Counted from the stretch's first letter, positions 39,358 through 47,391 are shown. The stretch: 64,000 bases of DNA from Variovorax sp. Root411 (GCF_001425205.1 NZ_LMDW01000018.1:55558-119557); one strand, 5' to 3'. The notes: generated from the sequence alone by a model not told the origin. Made by a program: numbers and translations.

Positions 39358-40866
39358 TCAGCGCGCGAAGTGCGGCGGTATCTGCGCGTCGACGTTCACC
39401 CACACGCTCTTGACCTGCGTGTACTCGCGCATCGCGTCGAACCCCATCTCGCGGCCGTAGCCGCTCTGGCCAACGCCGCCGAAGGGCGAGCCGGGGTTCA
39501 CGCGCTTGTAGCTGTTGATCCACACCATGCCGGCGTGCAGGTCGCGCGCCACCTTGTGGGCGCGCTGCAGGTTGTTGGTCCACAGGCCGCTGCCCAGGCC
39601 GTAGTCGGTGCCGTTGGCGATCTGCATCGCTTCTTCGTCGCTCTTGAAGGTGAGCACGGTGACGAAGGGGCCGAAGACTTCTTCCTGCGCGACGCGGTCC
39701 TTATACGACTTCGCACGCATCACGGTCGGCTCGACGTAGCAGCCCTTCGCGAGATCGCCGCCGGGCGATTTGCCGCCAGCCAGCAGCTCGCCGCCCTCGC
39801 CTTGCGCCACATCGACGTAGCTCAGCACGCGCTCGCGATGCTGTGCGCTGGTGAGCGGGCCCATCTCCGTCGCGTCGTCGAGCGGGTTGCCGAGGCGGAT
39901 GGACTTGGCGAGCGGAATGAACTGCTCGAGGAAGGCATCGGCGATCTTCTCGTGCAGCATCAGCCGCGAGCCCGCGATGCAGGCCTGCCCCTGGTTGTGG
40001 AAGATGGCCCATGCGCTGCCATTGACGGCGGCCTGCAGGTTCGCATCCTCGAACACGATGTTGGGCCCCTTGCCGCCGAGTTCGAGCTGCACCTTCTTCA
40101 GGTTTCCCGCGCTGGCCTGCACGATGCGCCGGCCCGTGGCGGTGCTGCCGGTGAAAGCGATCTTCGCGATCTCCGGGTGCTCGGCGATGTACTGGCCCGC
40201 CACGCTGCCCAGGCCCGGCAGCATGTTGACGACACCGGGCGGCAGGCCCGCCTCGGCCATCAGCTCGGCGATGCGCAGCGAACTCAGCGGCGTGATCTCC
40301 GCCGGCTTCATCACGATGCAGTTGCCGGCCGCGAGCGCGGGCGCCATCTTCCAGCTCGTGAACATCAGCGGGAAGTTCCACGGCACCACCTGGCCGACGA
40401 TGCCGACCGGCTCGCGCAGCGTGTAGTTGAGGAAGCCTTCTTCGACCGGAATGGTTTCGCCCTGGAACTTGTCGGCCATGCCGCCGAAGTAGCGAAAGCA
40501 CGCGGCCGTGCGCGGCACGTCGAGCCGGCGCGAATCGCGGATCGGGTGGCCGGTGTCGAGCGACTCGAGGCGCGCGAGTTCTTCGCCGTTGGCCTCGATG
40601 AGGTCGGCGAGTTTCAGCAGGATGCGGCCGCGGTCTGCGGCGGCCATGCGGCTCCATTTGGGGAAGGCGCGCTTCGCGGCGGCAACCGCTTTGTCGACGT
40701 CGGCCTTGCCGGCGAGCGCGACGTTGGCGATGGGCGTGTTGTCGTGCGGGTTGAGCGTGGCGAGGGTCTCGCCCGATTCGGCGTCGACGAAGCGGCCGTC
40801 GATGAAGAGCTGGTGGCGGATGGGCGTGCGCAAACCTGCCGCGGCGGCGATGTCATTGGGCTTCAT
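39358..40866 (-). CDS. hapE: Aldehyde dehydrogenase, probably 4-hydroxymuconic semialdehyde dehydrogenase
   Basis: The 502-residue NAD-dependent enzyme has catalytic Cys296 (GQACIAGSR), general base Glu262 (LELGGKGP) and the cofactor motif FTGSTATGRR. The start MKPNDIAAAAGLRTP at 40866 follows a repeat. The two genes upstream encode a hydroquinone dioxygenase, whose product 4-hydroxymuconic semialdehyde needs exactly this oxidation to give maleylacetate. HapE/PnpE assignment rests on that context, since ALDH sequences alone are poor guides. Confidence 0.85.
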   Translation of the reverse strand: MKPNDIAAAAGLRTPIRHQLFIDGRFVDAESGETLATLNPHDNTPIANVALAGKADVDKAVAAAKRAFPKWSRMAAADRGRILLKLADLIEANGEELARLESLDTGHPIRDSRRLDVPRTAACFRYFGGMADKFQGETIPVEEGFLNYTLREPVGIVGQVVPWNFPLMFTSWKMAPALAAGNCIVMKPAEITPLSSLRIAELMAEAGLPPGVVNMLPGLGSVAGQYIAEHPEIAKIAFTGSTATGRRIVQASAGNLKKVQLELGGKGPNIVFEDANLQAAVNGSAWAIFHNQGQACIAGSRLMLHEKIADAFLEQFIPLAKSIRLGNPLDDATEMGPLTSAQHRERVLSYVDVAQGEGGELLAGGKSPGGDLAKGCYVEPTVMRAKSYKDRVAQEEVFGPFVTVLTFKSDEEAMQIANGTDYGLGSGLWTNNLQRAHKVARDLHAGMVWINSYKRVNPGSPFGGVGQSGYGREMGFDAMREYTQVKSVWVNVDAQIPPHFAR

Positions 40867-40880
40867 GTCTTTTGCGTTCC

Positions 40881-40973
40881 TCCCTCTCCCCTTGGGGAGA
40901 GGGCTGGGGTGAGGGGGCATTCAGGGCGCAGCGGCGACCCTCACCCCAGCCCTCTCCCGCACGCGGGAGAGGG
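40881..40973. repeat. BIME-like palindromic repeat between hapD and hapE
   Basis: Two hairpins (tccctctcccc/ggggagaggg and ccctctcccgc/gcgggagaggg) flank complementary ctggggtgaggg and ccctcaccccag arms. It is a second copy of the element at 37179-37289. It fills the gap between the dioxygenase large subunit stop and the dehydrogenase start. Confidence 0.8.
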
Positions 40974-40979
40974 GGCAAT

Positions 40980-41987
40980 TCAGAACTGCACCGGAATCTC
41001 GGGCGACTCGCCCTTCTGGATCTCGAACACCAGGCTCGGCGACCCGTTCTCCCACACCAGCAGCATCGAGCGCTTCGGGCTGAACCCCTGGTGGCGGCAG
41101 TACGCAGGCATGGCCGCCATGTCGCCGGCCTTCATGATCACGCGGGCCATCGGCCGGCCGGTGTTCTTGTCGCCGCAGTCCCAGTGGATCTCGTCGGTCA
41201 TCTGGAAGAACCACTCGACACGGTCGTTGCCGTGGATGATCGGCAGGATGTGCTCCTCGGTCGTCGGGCACATGTAGCTGTGCTTCACCACCGAAGTGAA
41301 GCTCGGGTTCCACGTGACCTGCGACCGGCTCAGGAAGCCGAAGAGATTGAAGGCGTGCACCTCGTTCTCGAAACCGGGCTCCGGGTGCAGCTCGGGCTCG
41401 CCCTGCGGCACATCGGCGAAGGCGCGGTTGATGGGCGCGCCGCGTTCGTCGCTGCGCAGGTCGAGGTCGCCCTTCAGGCCCACGCAGCGCTTGGCCAGTT
41501 CGCGCGCCCTCGTGATCCTGGCGGTGTTGTTGCCCTTCTTGCGGCCGTAGGGCGAGCCGGTTTCCTGCGGCGCGGCGAAGGGGTCGAAGCTCTCGTTGGT
41601 CCAGTCGTCGAGCATGGCCTCGAAGGTGGCGCGGATCTGCGCCGTGGGGAAGTTCTCGAGCATGTCGATGCCCGCGTCCTTCATGGTGCCGTTGAAGCTG
41701 CCGGCGTACAGGTCGACCGACTCGTAGTGGTTGACGGTGCCGAACACGTCGTCGAAGTTGACCCAACCGTAGAAGAAGCCCCAAGCCACGTCGCGCATCA
41801 GCGCGCGCAGGTAGCTGCCGGCGTCCATGGTGTGGCTCATCGGGCGGCCGTCGCGGGTCTTCCAGCCGATGTGCACGAAGTATTCATCACGGCGAAAGCT
41901 GAAGCTGCCGAGCGAAAAGTCCTTGTAGCCGAGCGTGGAGTCGGGTTGCGACGCGATCACGTTGGCGAGTTCTGCGGGTGCGTTCAT
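40980..41987 (-). CDS. hapD: Hydroquinone 1,2-dioxygenase large (catalytic) subunit
   Basis: The 335-residue protein carries an HGNDRVE motif (His252, Asn254, Glu258) and His299 in AYCRHQGF. Spacing between the four is identical to the iron ligands of PnpD (His256, Asn258, Glu262, His303 in the Pseudomonas PnpCD structure). The enzyme cleaves hydroquinone to 4-hydroxymuconic semialdehyde with Fe(II). It starts at ATG 41987, 26 bases after the small subunit gene. Length agrees with the roughly 38-kDa large subunits of HapCD and PnpCD. Confidence 0.92.
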   Translation of the reverse strand: MNAPAELANVIASQPDSTLGYKDFSLGSFSFRRDEYFVHIGWKTRDGRPMSHTMDAGSYLRALMRDVAWGFFYGWVNFDDVFGTVNHYESVDLYAGSFNGTMKDAGIDMLENFPTAQIRATFEAMLDDWTNESFDPFAAPQETGSPYGRKKGNNTARITRARELAKRCVGLKGDLDLRSDERGAPINRAFADVPQGEPELHPEPGFENEVHAFNLFGFLSRSQVTWNPSFTSVVKHSYMCPTTEEHILPIIHGNDRVEWFFQMTDEIHWDCGDKNTGRPMARVIMKAGDMAAMPAYCRHQGFSPKRSMLLVWENGSPSLVFEIQKGESPEIPVQF

Positions 41988-42013
41988 GGTGTGGCTCCTT
42001 GGGTTCGGTGCGT

Positions 42014-42526
42014 TCAGTGGGACTGGCAGATGTCGGCCCACTTCTCGACCGAGAGGTCGCCCTTGCAGCTCTGCAGCACGATCACGCCCGGCTCGCCGGC
42101 GCTGCGGAACTGGTAGGCGGTGTTCTTGGGCAGCAGGCCCTGATGGCCGCGCGAGAGCTTCATCCAGCCCATCTTCTTGCCCTGCGGTTCGCCCTTCACG
42201 AGCACGGCGCCGTTCTTGTCCTTGTCGGCCACCGTCTGCGCGGCATCGAGCTGCACAAGATGCACCTCGACGTTGCCGTCCATCACGAGCGCGAACTCGT
42301 CGTGCGCGCAGGTGTACCAGGGCGAGGTGCCCTCGGCGCGCAGCGTTTCCAGCACGTAGATCTGGTTCTGGCCGAACACGACCTTCTCGTAGGGCTGGCT
42401 GATGCTCGCGATCTCGAAGCAGTTGGAAAACGCGTAGTGGCGCACGTCGTCGGCTATCGGTTCGACGTGGCCCTTCTCGAAGTGCTTGAGCGACCCGAAG
42501 CGGGTCTGGTAGGCGGTTGCGGTCAT
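42014..42526 (-). CDS. hapC: Hydroquinone 1,2-dioxygenase small subunit
   Basis: The 170-residue cupin-like protein begins MTATAYQTRFGSLKHFEKGHVE and contains YTCAHDEFALVMDGNVEVHLVQLD, a cupin strand pattern, and KLSRGHQGLLPKNTAYQF. It matches the roughly 18-kDa small subunits of two-component hydroquinone dioxygenases (HapC/PnpC). It supports the iron-bearing large subunit encoded next. It is the first gene of a probable hapCDE-liv operon, with a LysR-type palindrome upstream. Confidence 0.88.
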   Translation of the reverse strand: MTATAYQTRFGSLKHFEKGHVEPIADDVRHYAFSNCFEIASISQPYEKVVFGQNQIYVLETLRAEGTSPWYTCAHDEFALVMDGNVEVHLVQLDAAQTVADKDKNGAVLVKGEPQGKKMGWMKLSRGHQGLLPKNTAYQFRSAGEPGVIVLQSCKGDLSVEKWADICQSH

Positions 42527-42599
42527 GGCGGGGTGTCTCCTGTGATGAGCGAACTCTAGGAGTCAACCGGTGCCGCCGGTAGGGATCAGTTTGGAAGAG

Positions 42600-42624
42600 G
42601 ATTATTCGGCGCTTCCGAATAATC
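42600..42624. promoter_or_regulatory. Perfect 10-bp inverted repeat, probable LysR operator
   Basis: GATTATTCGG (42600-42609) and CCGAATAATC (42615-42624) are perfect inverted arms with a 5-base spacer, and contain the T-N11-A form of LysR boxes. It lies 74-98 bases upstream of the hapC start and just downstream of the LysR gene, in an otherwise empty 133-base spacer. Confidence 0.8.
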
Positions 42625-42659
42625 GCTGGGGTTTACCCCCGTTCGGGCGCCAGCAAGTC

Positions 42660-43622
42660 CTAACCGCTGGTCCGGCTGAACTCAATGAGTTCCGCCGGGA
42701 TGAGCCCGCGCTCGATCAGCGCCGCGTCCCATGGCGGCACGCGCGTGAAGCGGGTGGCGATGTGCTCGATGAACAGGCGCAGTTTCAGCGCATTGCGCGA
42801 GGTGCCCGCATACACCGCGCTGAGCGAGAACGACGACAGCTGGTGCTCGGCCAGCACCACGCACAACTCGCCGCGCGCAATGGCATCGGCCGCCACCAGC
42901 GTCGGCAGGCAGACGATGCCCGCGTGCTCCAGTGCGTATTCGCGCAGCAGATGCACGCTGTTGGTCAGCAGCGCGGCGGCGAGGTAGATGGTGGTCTGCT
43001 CGCCCTGGTGGTGAAACGTCCAGCGGTCGCGCGTGGGGTAGCCCGAATACAGGCCCAGCTTGTGGCGATGCAGCTCACGCGGCGTGGCGGGCATGCCGTG
43101 CGCCTCGAGGTACGCCGGCGTGGCGCAAAGCACCCGCCGCACCGGAAACAGCGGCCGCGACACCAGCTCCTGCGAGGCCGCGGGAAAAATCTGCAGCGCG
43201 CAGTCGACGCCGGCTTTTACCGGGTCGGCCACCGCATCGCTCACGATCAGTTCGAGGTGGATGTCGGGGTAGGTCGTCTGGAACTCGCGCAGCAGCGAGG
43301 CGAAACGGCCCAGCACCATGCCCGTCAGCGCATGCACACGCAGCGTGCCCGAGGGCGTGCCGCGCGCTTCGCGCATCTGGTCGACGATGTTGTCGGCACG
43401 CACGACCAGCTCCGTGCAGTCGCGCAGAAAAGCCTGGCCCATGTCGCTGAGCCGCACCACGCGCGTGCTGCGGTGGAACAGCGGCGCACCCAGGAACTCT
43501 TCCAGCTGCTTGACCCGCGTGGTGACGACCGAGTTGGCCACGCGCAGTTGCCGAGCGGCTTCCGCAAAGCTCTGGGTCTGCGCGACGCGAACGAAGGTTT
43601 CAATACTTTGGAGACGGTCCAC
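42660..43622 (-). CDS. LysR family regulator of the hydroquinone operon
   Basis: This LTTR of 320 residues is predicted from GTG 43622 (VDRLQSIETFVRVAQTQSF), which gives the usual N terminus. An ATG at 43679 would add 19 residues and neither start has a clear Shine-Dalgarno. The HTH is SFAEAARQLRVANSVVTTRVKQLEEFLGAPL. It belongs to the DsdC/CrgA-like branch with a full effector domain. Unusually for LysR, it is co-directional with its presumed target, the hap operon, with the palindrome between. It may be a PnpR-like activator. Confidence 0.88.
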   Translation of the reverse strand: MDRLQSIETFVRVAQTQSFAEAARQLRVANSVVTTRVKQLEEFLGAPLFHRSTRVVRLSDMGQAFLRDCTELVVRADNIVDQMREARGTPSGTLRVHALTGMVLGRFASLLREFQTTYPDIHLELIVSDAVADPVKAGVDCALQIFPAASQELVSRPLFPVRRVLCATPAYLEAHGMPATPRELHRHKLGLYSGYPTRDRWTFHHQGEQTTIYLAAALLTNSVHLLREYALEHAGIVCLPTLVAADAIARGELCVVLAEHQLSSFSLSAVYAGTSRNALKLRLFIEHIATRFTRVPPWDAALIERGLIPAELIEFSRTSG

Positions 43623-43752
43623 GGCCGCACTGTACTGCGCGAGCCCGGTGTTGCGGTCAGGTCGAAAGACCGTCATCACTGTGTCTGAAGGTTAACCACC
43701 CATTTACAATGCCTGCCGCATCCCCCACCCCCCTTACGAGGTCTTGTCCGCA

Positions 43753-44853
43753 ATGCCCAAGAGCCCCCGGCCACGCGCCCGTTTCAGCTTCTCTCCCGCC
43801 GTTCGCGCCCTGTTCCTGGCCGCGGCAACCTGCGGCGCCGTGCTTCCGGCACTGGCCGCCGCCGAGCATGAGGAAGTCGACAAGCTCATGCAGGCCGGCA
43901 AGCTCGACGAGGCCATGACAAAGGCCGACGCCTTCCTCAAGGACAAGCCGCGCGACCCGCAGATGCGCTTCCTCAAGGGCGTGATCCAGCTCGACACCGG
44001 CAAGCGCGCAGAGGCCATCGCCGCCTTCACGCAGCTCACGCAAGATGCGCCCGAGCTGCCCGAGCCGTACAACAACCTCGCGGTGATCTACGCGAGCCAG
44101 AACCAGTTCGACAAGGCACGCGGCGCGCTCGAAAGCGCGATCCGTACCAACCCCAGCTACGCCACCGCTCAGGAAAACCTCGGCGACGTGTATGCGCGGC
44201 TGGCGAGCCAGGCCTACAGCAAGGCGCTGCAGCTCGACCAGAACAACACCGCCGTGCAGCCCAAGCTTGCGGTGATTCGCACGCTCTTCACGCCGACGCC
44301 AGTGGGTGGCAAGCCGACGGCCGTGGTCGCTTCGGCGGCGCCTGCGCCAGCACCGGCACCGGCACCCGTGGCCAAGGCGCCTGCCCCCGCGCCGGCCCCT
44401 GCCGCTCCAGCCCCTGCCGCGCCGCCGCCGGCCAAGGTCGCGGCCGCCCCCGCACCGGTGGCCGCCGCGCCCAAGGCGCCCGAGGCAACACCGGCGCCTG
44501 CGGCCAGCACCGCGTCCAATGCCGAGGTCGAATCGGCCGTGCGCGCCTGGGCTTCGGCCTGGGCCGGCCAGGACATGGAGCGCTACCTCGCGGCCTACGG
44601 CCCCGACTTCGCGCCCGCAGGCGGCCAGAGCCGCAAGAGCTGGGAAGAAGACCGCCGCGCCCGCATCGTCGGAAAGACGAGCATCAGCGTGAACATCGAG
44701 AACCTCGCGATCAAGGTCGACGGACAGACCGCGACCGCCAAGTTCCGCCAGATCTATCGCGCGGACAACCTCAACGTCTCGAGCCGCAAGACGCTGGACA
44801 TGCAGCGCTCCGGCAATCATTGGCATATTCGCAAGGAAAGCGTCGGCGGCTAG
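43753..44853 (+). CDS. Exported TPR protein with C-terminal NTF2-like domain
   Basis: The 366-residue protein has a signal peptide (RALFLAAATCGAVLPALAAA). TPR units follow between residues 45 and 175 (LMQAGKLDEAMTKADAFLKD, PEPYNNLAVIYASQNQFDKA), then a Pro/Ala-rich linker of about 65 residues. The C-terminal NTF2-like domain covers about 255-366 (AVRAWASAWAGQDMERYLAAY). A TTG at 43744 is an alternative start, since GAGG sits close to it. Its stop overlaps the GTG start of the L,D-transpeptidase, so the pair is coupled and probably acts together in the periplasm. Confidence 0.85.
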   Translation: MPKSPRPRARFSFSPAVRALFLAAATCGAVLPALAAAEHEEVDKLMQAGKLDEAMTKADAFLKDKPRDPQMRFLKGVIQLDTGKRAEAIAAFTQLTQDAPELPEPYNNLAVIYASQNQFDKARGALESAIRTNPSYATAQENLGDVYARLASQAYSKALQLDQNNTAVQPKLAVIRTLFTPTPVGGKPTAVVASAAPAPAPAPAPVAKAPAPAPAPAAPAPAAPPPAKVAAAPAPVAAAPKAPEATPAPAASTASNAEVESAVRAWASAWAGQDMERYLAAYGPDFAPAGGQSRKSWEEDRRARIVGKTSISVNIENLAIKVDGQTATAKFRQIYRADNLNVSSRKTLDMQRSGNHWHIRKESVGG

Positions 44854-46277
44854 TGGCAGACATCGTCCGGCACGGCCGGCTTCAGAATCCCCCGTTCCGC
44901 CTGCGCAGCGGACAGCTGCTCGCAGCCCTGACGACCGCTTCCGCGCTGATGCTCGTGGCGCCCGGTGCGGCACTGGCATCGAACAACATCAAGACAGGCA
45001 GCAGCGCCAAGGCCAAGGCCGCAATGGGCAGCCACGCAGGCAGCCGCTCCGCCAAGGCCCAGCCCAAGAGCAGGAAAGGCGCGGTTGCCGCAGAGACCCG
45101 AACGGCTGGCGCAACAACGGCAAGGCCCGCACGAAAGCCCGCCTCCAACGCGGCGCCCATCCAGGAAGCCGGCAACGCCGAAGCCCGCCTGATCGCGGTC
45201 TACGAAATGTTCGGCCGCGGCCAGGCCCGCCCCGCGCTCGCCAAGGCCCGCGACCTGGTGCGCGACTACCCGAACTTCCAGCTCGCGCAGCTCGTCTACG
45301 GCGACCTGCTCGCGGCGCAGGTGCCCCCGTCGAACGCACTGCCCGACACCGCCAGCATCGCGAAGATGCGCGGCAACCCGGCCATGGCCGAGCTGCACGA
45401 GGAATCGAAACGCCGCCTGCAGGCCCTGCGCGAGCGGCCGCCGGCCAACACCGTGCCGTCGCAGTTCCTGGCGCTCTCCACCCGCAGCCGCTATGCCATT
45501 GCCGTCGACGCCTCGCGCTCGCGGCTGTACCTGTTCGAGAACTCGGACAAGGGCCTGAAGCTCACGGCCGACTACTACATCTCGGTCGGCAAGTCGGGCA
45601 CCGACAAGGCCACCGAAGGCGATGCGCGCACGCCGCTGGGCGTGTACTACATCACCAGCAGCCTCGACCCGAAGTCGCTGAAGGACTTCTACGGCGCGGG
45701 CGCCCTGCCCATCAACTACCCCAACCCCTACGACCTGCGGCGCGGCAAGACCGGCGGCGGCATCTGGCTGCACGGCACCCCGCCCCAGCAGTTCGCCCGG
45801 GCGCCGCTGGCGAGCGACGGCTGCGTGGTCATGGCCAATCCCGACCTGAAGCAGCTTTTGCGAAAAGTGCAGATCGGCGCCACCCCGGTGGTGACCGCGC
45901 GCAGTCTGCAATGGATTTCGCAACCGCAGGCGGAAAAAGAGTCGCAATCGATTACCGGCGCAATCAATGGCTGGAAAGATGCGCGGGCCAATGGAAATGA
46001 AGCGCAATTGAAGAAATTCTATTTGCCCGATTTCCAGCGCAGCAGCAAGAAATCCACCGAAGGAATTTCAGCTGTCGACGACGAAGTGAAATACGCGCAG
46101 GGCAAGCGCGTGCAGCTCAAGGACATGTCCTACCTCCACTGGCGGGACGGTGACGACACCATGATTGTTACCTTCGGCGAAGTGTTCGAAGGCGAAAAGA
46201 GTGGCCGCTCACGACGCCAGTACTGGCTACGCCAGGGTACCGACTGGAAGCTTTTCCACGAAGAAATCCTGGGCTGA
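44853..46277 (+). CDS. L,D-transpeptidase (YkuD) with C-terminal NTF2-like domain
   Basis: The 474-residue protein starts at GTG 44853, overlapping the stop of the TPR gene. A signal peptide (LLAALTTASALMLVAPGAALA) is followed by a basic linker. The YkuD domain spans residues about 205-350 with IWLHGTPP and the catalytic Cys in SDGCVVM. A C-terminal NTF2-like domain covers about 375-474 (GAINGWKDARANGNEAQLKKFY). The enzyme makes or attaches 3-3 peptidoglycan crosslinks. The domain set matches Cds6-like transpeptidases. A strong terminator follows. Confidence 0.9.
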   Translation: MADIVRHGRLQNPPFRLRSGQLLAALTTASALMLVAPGAALASNNIKTGSSAKAKAAMGSHAGSRSAKAQPKSRKGAVAAETRTAGATTARPARKPASNAAPIQEAGNAEARLIAVYEMFGRGQARPALAKARDLVRDYPNFQLAQLVYGDLLAAQVPPSNALPDTASIAKMRGNPAMAELHEESKRRLQALRERPPANTVPSQFLALSTRSRYAIAVDASRSRLYLFENSDKGLKLTADYYISVGKSGTDKATEGDARTPLGVYYITSSLDPKSLKDFYGAGALPINYPNPYDLRRGKTGGGIWLHGTPPQQFARAPLASDGCVVMANPDLKQLLRKVQIGATPVVTARSLQWISQPQAEKESQSITGAINGWKDARANGNEAQLKKFYLPDFQRSSKKSTEGISAVDDEVKYAQGKRVQLKDMSYLHWRDGDDTMIVTFGEVFEGEKSGRSRRQYWLRQGTDWKLFHEEILG

Positions 46278-46317
46278 GGCCCGGCCGAAGCCCTCTCATC
46301 GACGAGGCCACCCCTCA

Positions 46318-46356
46318 ATCTCGTGACTTTTTGCTCACGAGATTGGCCTTTTTTCA
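46318..46356 (+). terminator. Rho-independent terminator after the L,D-transpeptidase
   Basis: AATCTCGTGA and TCACGAGATT form a perfect 10-bp stem (46318-46345) with an 8-base loop, followed by GGCC and six T. It closes the TPR/transpeptidase operon. Confidence 0.9.
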
Positions 46357-46389
46357 ATGTTACATCTGGCCCGCCGGGGCCCCGCGCTA

Positions 46390-46451
46390 CGTAACACGTA
46401 ACGCGTTTGTTCCCGTAACGTTTCCTATTCGCGCGTTCCTGGCGACGTAAC
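46390..46451. repeat. Four direct CGTAAC repeats upstream of the Tad locus
   Basis: CGTAAC occurs at 46390-46395, 46397-46402, 46414-46419 and 46446-46451. All are on the same strand in the 342-base gap between the terminator and flp. They could be binding sites for a regulator of pilus expression; the factor is unknown. Confidence 0.4.
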
Positions 46452-46561
46452 GACACATCCCATCTTTATGGGAGCTGACATGTGTCTTACAGAGGGAAAT
46501 ATTCGTTTCCAAAATGTGAACCAGCTGAACAGGCCGTTTCTGATTCCGGCCGGCAGGAGGC

Positions 46562-46577
46562 TGGCCGCCATCCTGCT
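46562..46577 (+). promoter_or_regulatory. Possible sigma-54 promoter upstream of flp
   Basis: TGGCCGCCATCCTGCT keeps the GG and GC doublets 12 bases apart with TGGC and TGC present, though the ACG part of the -24 element is missing. It lies 122 bases before flp. A sigma-54 activator closes the Tad locus (58727-60145), which makes the match worth noting. Confidence 0.35.
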
Positions 46578-46628
46578 TTATCTCCTTCGCTCAGTGTGCA
46601 TTAAACAAAAGTACTACTTGTTTTCCTG

Positions 46629-46655
46629 TTGATACACAGCGTTACGCTGTATAAC
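46629..46655 (+). promoter_or_regulatory. flp promoter with palindrome in the spacer
   Basis: TTGATA (46629-46634) and TATAAC (46650-46655) form a sigma-70-like promoter with a short 15-base spacer. The spacer is almost entirely the inverted repeat ACAGCG-tta-CGCTGT (46636-46650). A regulator bound there would block or remodel the promoter. The flp start is 44 bases further on. Confidence 0.55.
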
Positions 46656-46698
46656 ATTCACCTGCAAGTCTTTGTTAACACTCCTGGAAAGGGAAATC

Positions 46699-46884
46699 AT
46701 GCTTGGATCTATTGCTCGTTTTCTGCGCGATGAAGAGGGTGCTACTGCAATTGAATATGGAATTATTGCGGGGCTTATTTCTGTTGCCATCGTGACTGTT
46801 CTGGCCGGAAATGATGGTTTGGGTGCTCGACTGGCGAAAGTCTTTCAAGACATTACCGACAAGCTGACGACGACCGGCAAATAG
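46699..46884 (+). CDS. flp: Flp-type pilin
   Basis: The 61-residue pre-pilin has a short leader ending EEG and then ATAIEYGIIAGLISVAIVTVL, the Flp processing and assembly motif with the conserved Glu and Tyr. Cleavage after the Gly would leave a pilin of about 45 residues. AAAGGGAAATC precedes ATG 46699. The prepilin peptidase gene follows 6 bases later. It is the major subunit of Tad pili used for surface adhesion. Confidence 0.93.
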   Translation: MLGSIARFLRDEEGATAIEYGIIAGLISVAIVTVLAGNDGLGARLAKVFQDITDKLTTTGK

Positions 46885-46890
46885 AAGCAA

Positions 46891-47391
46891 GTGTCGGCAT
46901 TGACCTGCTTGCTCTGGCTGATCTGTGTTGCTGTCTATGACTTCCGGAAGCGGCGTGTGCCCAACTGGCTGGTTCTGTCCGGAGCCATTCTGGCCCTGGC
47001 AGCCATCGGCTTTGGGGCACAGCCTTTCGGCGTCAGTTGGACAGCGGCACTCGCAGGCGCCGCATCAGGCTTTGTTTTCCTTCTGCTCTTCTATGCAACG
47101 GGTCTCATGGGAGCAGGCGACGTGAAATTCGCTGGCGCTCTCGGACTTTGGGTCGGCCTGTCGGCGTTGGCGCCGATCTGGATCGCTGCCAGCCTACTGG
47201 CCGGAGCGCACGGTGCACTCTGGTTCGCCTTGCAGCGTTGGGCACTCTCTCCTCGGCTTGCCCTGGTCCTGTCGGGCCCGCCTTCTGAAGCCACTGGTGG
47301 CATCGCGCCGAGCCGGGCTCGCTTCATTCCTTACGCGGCCTACCTCGCTCTGGCCGCGGCGGCCTGGATGGCTTGGGGGCGACAGAGTTAG
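46891..47391 (+). CDS. cpaA: Prepilin peptidase CpaA/TadV
   Basis: The 166-residue inner-membrane aspartic protease has the two catalytic aspartates in AVYDFRKRRVPNW and GAGDVKF, the GxGD signature. It has about six hydrophobic segments and lacks the methylase domain of PilD. The start is GTG 46891, with no ATG in a suitable place. It processes Flp and the TadE-like pseudopilins. Confidence 0.92.
   Translation: MSALTCLLWLICVAVYDFRKRRVPNWLVLSGAILALAAIGFGAQPFGVSWTAALAGAASGFVFLLLFYATGLMGAGDVKFAGALGLWVGLSALAPIWIAASLLAGAHGALWFALQRWALSPRLALVLSGPPSEATGGIAPSRARFIPYAAYLALAAAAWMAWGRQS

Noticed and set aside
40980..41987. Homogentisate or gentisate dioxygenase for the 335-residue protein.
   Set aside because: The ligand pattern His-x-Asn-x3-Glu...His and the separate 170-residue partner fit two-component hydroquinone dioxygenase, not the single-chain cupin enzymes.
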